A DNA stretch of 64,000 bases from CAYUQT01 sp964596165 (lineage in GTDB: Bacteria > Planctomycetota > Phycisphaerae > UBA1845 > JAFGLZ01). The notes below the pieces were generated by a model, which was not told the DNA's origin, did not search any database, and saw only the letters and a program-made list of their open reading frames with translations. The position numbers and the translations under genes are program-made. Of the stretch, positions 60,721 through 64,000 are shown in pieces. How positions within the stretch are numbered: position 1 is the first letter of the stretch; each line of letters opens with the position of its first letter. The stretch is taken from assembly GCA_964596165.1 (NCBI GenBank), contig CAZQTW010000014.1, positions 1-64,000 on the forward strand, given 5' to 3'.

Positions 60721-62703
60721 TCAGAACTCGTCCAGGTCTTTGGTTGTTGTGTCTCCGTGAGATGTGGCGCCGGCCGGCGAGGGTTCGACCTTCGTGGAGG
60801 AATCGGTTGCGGTGATCCGTTCGAGCGCCTTTCTTGCCTGAATCTTAGATGACGAGCGAGGGCGACGACTGCCGGGGTCCGTTGTCTTGTTTGCCGCCGT
60901 ACTTCCGACCAAGGCCACCAACTCGTTGACCATCGCTCGGACATTCTCGGCCTGCGCCGACAGTTCCTCCGACGCACTGGCCGATTCCTCGGCGTTGGCC
61001 GCCGTAGCCTGTGTGACCTTGTCCATCTGGGCGACGGCGGTGTTGACCTGATCGACGCCCTGGGCCTGTTCGGCCGACGCGTGCGTGATCTGAGCCACAA
61101 GGTCGGCGACCTTGCTGGCCGCACTTTCAATCTTGGTGAAACTCTCCGCGGTGGTCTGGTTCAACTCGACCCCGCGCGTTACCCGGCTGACTGTCTGCTC
61201 GATCAGATCACCCGTCTCGCGGGCCGCCTGAGCGGCACGCTGAGCCAGGTTGCGAACCTCGTCGGCGACCACGGCGAAACCCTTGCCGTGCTCGCCGGCC
61301 CGGGCCGCCTCGACGGCGGCGTTGAGGGCCAGCAGGTTCGTCTGGAACGCAATCTCCTCGATCACCTTGATGATCTTGCTGATCTTGTCGGAGGCCTCCG
61401 AGATCTGCTGCATGGCGTTGGTGGCTTCCTTCATTGCCGCATCACCTTCTCCGATCACGGCCTTGGCCTCGAGCATGAACTCATTCGCTTGCTTGCTGTT
61501 GTCGGCGTTTTGGCGCGCCATGCTGGCCATCTCTTCCAGCGCGCTCGACGTCTCTTCAAGCGATGACGCCTGTTCCGAGGACCCCTCGGCAAGCTGCTGG
61601 CTGGCCTTGGACACCTGCCCCGCCGCCTCATGGACCTGCTCGGCGCCCTCGTTCAATCCCGTGATGATCCGATGGATCGGCTTGGTGATTCCTCGAGTGA
61701 TCAAGACAGCCAGGAGAATGCCGACGACCAACGCCGTCACGAGTCCCACAACCATGATCGTGGATGCCAGCGAGAGCGCTGAGGCCGCCTCCGTGGAACG
61801 ATCCGTGGCCGCGGCAATGCCCTGAGTCGTCACCGCACCCGTCGCCTCCTTGACCTTGATGGCGTACGGCACGCGCTTGGCAGCCAGCTCTTCGGCGTCC
61901 GCCATCAACGATGTGATTCGCTTCATCGTGTCCCGATAGGATACGACGATGTCGCTGATCTCACCCACGAGCTTTCCGGTGTCCGCATCGTTGGTCATGC
62001 CCTTCAGATCCTGGAATCGCTTCATGATCGGTTCGAACTGCTTGTCGGCTTCGGCCATCAGCTTCGAATCCCGCTTGGCTTGTGCCTTCCAGTAAGCGAC
62101 CCGGACGCCGTTCATGGTGTTGATGATCTCGTTGGCGACGGCGATCTGTTGAAGACGTGCGTTGAGCTTGTCCGCTTTCGATCCCTCGGCGATTTCCTTC
62201 TTAAGTGCGTCTTGTTGGGCGTTCAGGAAGTCGCCGTATCGCTTCAGGTATTGGACGGCGATCTCATCGAGTTTCTTACGGTCGGCAGCCGCCCCTTCAT
62301 ATTTCTTGACAGTCTGATTCAGGAGCCCCTCGTACTCGGCCACCTGACTCTCAAGCGTGGCCGCCGTGTCCTTGAGTCCGGTCAGATGACGTGCCTTGTC
62401 GGCAAGGGTCTTGACATCCTGAAGCCGCTCCCTTACGTCGGTGAACCCCTTTCTCGTCGTTTCCAGAAAGCTGGGCAGTTCGGTGTAGTTATAGGCCCTT
62501 GCCTCGAAGATCGTGTTGAGCCAGGCCCGCTCCACGTCGGTTATCGCGGAGACCTCCGGGACGTACTCCTGCGCCAGGATCGTGGATTGTCTCCCGACGG
62601 TAGTCATCTTCCAGACGGCAATGCCGCCGATGACGACCGTGATCAGGATCATTGCCGTGAAGCCGGCGCCGATCTTCCGACCCAATGTCATGTTCTTGAA
62701 CAT
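60721..62703 (-). CDS. Methyl-accepting chemotaxis protein
   Basis: 660 residues from ATG 62703 (GAGGAG upstream). TM1 (residues about 10-30), a periplasmic four-helix sensor of about 280 residues, TM2 (about 325-347), HAMP (I-T-K-P-I-H-R-I), and a cytoplasmic coiled coil with the conserved tip A-F-Q-T-N-L-L-A-L-N-A-A-V-E-A-A-R-A-G-E. The tail is basic and Ser/Thr-rich. Signals to CheA/CheW, which are not in the window. An in-frame upstream ATG at 62763 would put extra residues inside an inverted repeat and is rejected. Confidence 0.93.
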   Translation of the reverse strand: MFKNMTLGRKIGAGFTAMILITVVIGGIAVWKMTTVGRQSTILAQEYVPEVSAITDVERAWLNTIFEARAYNYTELPSFLETTRKGFTDVRERLQDVKTLADKARHLTGLKDTAATLESQVAEYEGLLNQTVKKYEGAAADRKKLDEIAVQYLKRYGDFLNAQQDALKKEIAEGSKADKLNARLQQIAVANEIINTMNGVRVAYWKAQAKRDSKLMAEADKQFEPIMKRFQDLKGMTNDADTGKLVGEISDIVVSYRDTMKRITSLMADAEELAAKRVPYAIKVKEATGAVTTQGIAAATDRSTEAASALSLASTIMVVGLVTALVVGILLAVLITRGITKPIHRIITGLNEGAEQVHEAAGQVSKASQQLAEGSSEQASSLEETSSALEEMASMARQNADNSKQANEFMLEAKAVIGEGDAAMKEATNAMQQISEASDKISKIIKVIEEIAFQTNLLALNAAVEAARAGEHGKGFAVVADEVRNLAQRAAQAARETGDLIEQTVSRVTRGVELNQTTAESFTKIESAASKVADLVAQITHASAEQAQGVDQVNTAVAQMDKVTQATAANAEESASASEELSAQAENVRAMVNELVALVGSTAANKTTDPGSRRPRSSSKIQARKALERITATDSSTKVEPSPAGATSHGDTTTKDLDEF

Positions 62704-63095
62704 TTTTGTGTCTCCTCGATACGTGGTGCTTGACCGTCCCGGACAGACTCGGGCGACGGTCAAGCAGGCCCATGGTCATATGCCCCGTCGAAGGGGCCAC
62801 TTTCCGTACCATCGCGCGCGACGGTGCGATGTCGCCCTTCTGCTGCCGTGCGCGAGTGCCTCGACGTTCCAACGCTCGACACCATCCGTTCAGCCCTCGG
62901 CGGATTCGGACCTAAACGGATCCGGTGCAGAGCCGAACAAACTCGGTCCGTCCGTGACCCCTCGGCGCCGATCATGGACATGATGCGATCGGTGACAATG
63001 CCGAGTCGTGATCTCCTTCAATCCGGCCCCCGGAACGCCGACCCTTGAATCGTCTGGAAGCCTGCGGACATGAATAGGTAGTTTGCCCTATTGGA
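62704..63095. other. Intergenic region between response regulator and chemoreceptor
   Basis: 392 bases with no convincing gene. It contains the inverted repeat at 62727-62766. A separate promoter for the chemoreceptor is expected but I cannot place it. Confidence 0.4.
62727..62766 (-). promoter_or_regulatory. 12-bp perfect inverted repeat in chemoreceptor leader
   Basis: TGCTTGACCGTC (62727-62738) is repeated inverted at 62755-62766 with a 16-base spacer; CCCG/CGGG inside can extend the stem. It lies 24 bases upstream of ATG 62703. It may be an operator or a leader hairpin controlling translation; there is no U-tract. Confidence 0.5.
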
Positions 63096-63719
63096 TCAGA
63101 TCGTCGGCGTGCCGGTGCCTGTTGCCAGAGCCCACTGCACGAGTTGGGGGACCGACTCCGCATTGGTCTTGGACATAATGTGAGCTCGGTGAATAGCCAC
63201 GGTCTTCGGGCTGATCCCCAGTTTCGCGGCGATGGCCTTGCTGGGCTTGCCTTCCACAACAAGCGCCATGACCTGTCTCTCGCGTTCCGTCAGAGAACCC
63301 AGACGGTCTCGGAGGCGCCCCTGTTGGTCCTTGAGGGCTCTTGCCTTCGCGTCGCGGTCGAGCGCTTCGTGAATTCTTTCCAGCAGGATCTGGCTGCTGA
63401 AGGGCTTTTCGATGAAGTCGACGGCGCCGGCTCTCATGGCTCGGCTGGCCATCGACACCTTGCCGTAGGCGGTTATCACGACGATGGGCACGGTGATTCC
63501 CCTGGCCTGAAGCTCATCTTGAAGATCAAGACCGCTCATTCCGGGCATTCGAATGTCCAGCACGAGGCAGCCGGGTTGGGCGGGGTTATACGTGTCGAGG
63601 AACTCGCGCGCGGACGAATGCGTCTCCACGGCCAGACCATCGGAAGTGACCAGGCACTCCAATGACCGCCGAACCGCCGGGTCATCGTCAACGACATGGA
63701 CTACGGGTTGCGACGGCAC
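63096..63719 (-). CDS. FixJ-family response regulator
   Basis: 207 residues from GTG 63719 (GGAGG 8 bases upstream), overlapping the end of the kinase gene by 19 bases. Receiver domain with acidic pocket V-D-D-D (10-13), phospho-Asp55 in C-L-V-L-D-I-R-M-P and Lys in F-I-E-K-P-F; then a LuxR/NarL-type HTH (L-T-E-R-E-R-Q-V-M ... G-I-S-P-K-T-V-A-I-H-R). FixJ/NodW/TodT type. Its partner kinase is immediately upstream. It could control the chemoreceptor downstream, but this is inference. Confidence 0.92.
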   Translation of the reverse strand: MPSQPVVHVVDDDPAVRRSLECLVTSDGLAVETHSSAREFLDTYNPAQPGCLVLDIRMPGMSGLDLQDELQARGITVPIVVITAYGKVSMASRAMRAGAVDFIEKPFSSQILLERIHEALDRDAKARALKDQQGRLRDRLGSLTERERQVMALVVEGKPSKAIAAKLGISPKTVAIHRAHIMSKTNAESVPQLVQWALATGTGTPTI

Positions 63720-64000
63720 GCGGATCCTCCTCTTGCATCCATGGGCAGAGCGAAGCGAAACGTACATCCTCGGTCGGGATTGGGACTGGCCCAGATGCGA
63801 CCGCCATGGGCGTTCACGATAGTCTTGCTGATGGACAAGCCCATGCCCATTCCGTCGGGCCGCGTTGTGAAGAACGGCTCGAAGAGCCGGTCGGCGATTG
63901 CGGGCGTCAGGCCGTGTCCTCGATCGACCACCTCGACTTCCGCCACATGCCCCGCGTCGACCGAGGTCCGCAGGATGAGTTCGCGGTCGGAGGGGGAGAC
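63701..64000 (-). CDS. Sensor histidine kinase, C-terminal fragment (cut by window edge)
   Basis: 99 residues are visible, open to the right edge. This is the C-terminal half of a HATPase domain: V-E-V-V-D-R-G-H-G-L (N/G1-like), L-F-E-P-F-F-T-T (F box), G-M-G-M-G-L-S-I-S-K (G2), ending A-L-P-M. The protein overlaps the response-regulator start, so the two are co-translated as a FixL/FixJ-type pair. Sensory domains lie outside the window. Confidence 0.88.
   Translation of the reverse strand, partial: VSPSDRELILRTSVDAGHVAEVEVVDRGHGLTPAIADRLFEPFFTTRPDGMGMGLSISKTIVNAHGGRIWASPNPDRGCTFRFALPMDARGGSACRRNP

Noticed and set aside
1..64000. CRISPR arrays, insertion sequences, prophage, rRNA or tRNA genes
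   Set aside because: No regularly spaced repeats, transposase or phage genes, or cloverleaf-like tRNA sequence were noticed on reading both strands; a dedicated tRNA scan was not possible.

Overview
The window is GC-rich and densely coded on both strands, with no rRNA, tRNA, CRISPR array or insertion sequence that I could see. The gene set suggests a saccharolytic, probably free-living Planctomycetota (Phycisphaerae-like) bacterium: DUF2961/GH172-type protein, Tat-exported Gfo/Idh/MocA oxidoreductase, exported sugar-isomerase-like TIM barrels, UroD-family methyltransferases, LamG-bearing GH2, MBOAT acyltransferase and many secreted proteins of unknown function. This assignment is inference from gene content, not from a marker gene.

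Layout. 1-486: 5' part of a lipoprotein with a chitobiase-C-like domain, cut by the window edge. 796-7584: a YhaO/YhaN-type nuclease-ATPase pair (SbcD/SbcC-like, 4-nt overlap) followed by a secreted DUF2961 glycosidase-like protein. 7633-10977: a 1114-residue exported protein with a six-hairpin glycosidase-like region. 11491-13341: TPR membrane glycosyltransferase (TMTC-like). 13430-14428: Tat-exported metallophosphoesterase. 14688-17537: DegT aminotransferase plus MttB-family methyltransferase. 17639-21074: a decayed secreted gene, a cytidylate-kinase-like protein, a UroD-family protein and a secreted unknown. 21303-24404: two tandem, clearly duplicated acyl-CoA ligase-like genes. 24505-28662: GT39/ArnT-like transferase, small membrane protein, CgeB-like glycosyltransferase. 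28699-33052: PAS/GAF hybrid histidine kinase (broken by a frameshift) and a GH20-like glycosidase. 33447-35342: RecQ. 35389-36797: MNT nucleotidyltransferase, HEPN protein, small membrane protein and a frameshifted zinc-ribbon gene. 36906-44567: Tat oxidoreductase, MBOAT, Tat isomerase, HicB-like remnant, a beta-propeller/toroid gene interrupted by TAG, and another exported isomerase. 44585-49193: LssY-domain protein and a large GH2 beta-galactosidase with a LamG insertion.

The most coherent unit is 49348-60708: a strong sigma70-like promoter and a structured leader, then nine co-directional genes: D-2-hydroxyacid dehydrogenase, Ldh2-type dehydrogenase, KDG kinase, KDPG aldolase, UroD-family methyltransferase, FAH-family hydrolase, E1 alpha, E1 beta and a single-polypeptide E2-E3 fusion of a 2-oxoacid dehydrogenase complex, closed by two strong hairpins. 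This looks like a self-contained route from a sugar acid through a 2-keto-3-deoxy intermediate to pyruvate and on to acetyl-CoA, with an unexplained methyltransferase-like step. 60721-64000 holds a chemoreceptor with a 12-bp inverted repeat in its leader and a FixL/FixJ-like pair cut by the right edge.

Five loci carry single-site lesions (one TGA, one TAG, several frameshifts) that, once repaired on paper, restore recognisable protein families. They are either recent gene decay or consensus errors in the assembly; raw reads would decide.
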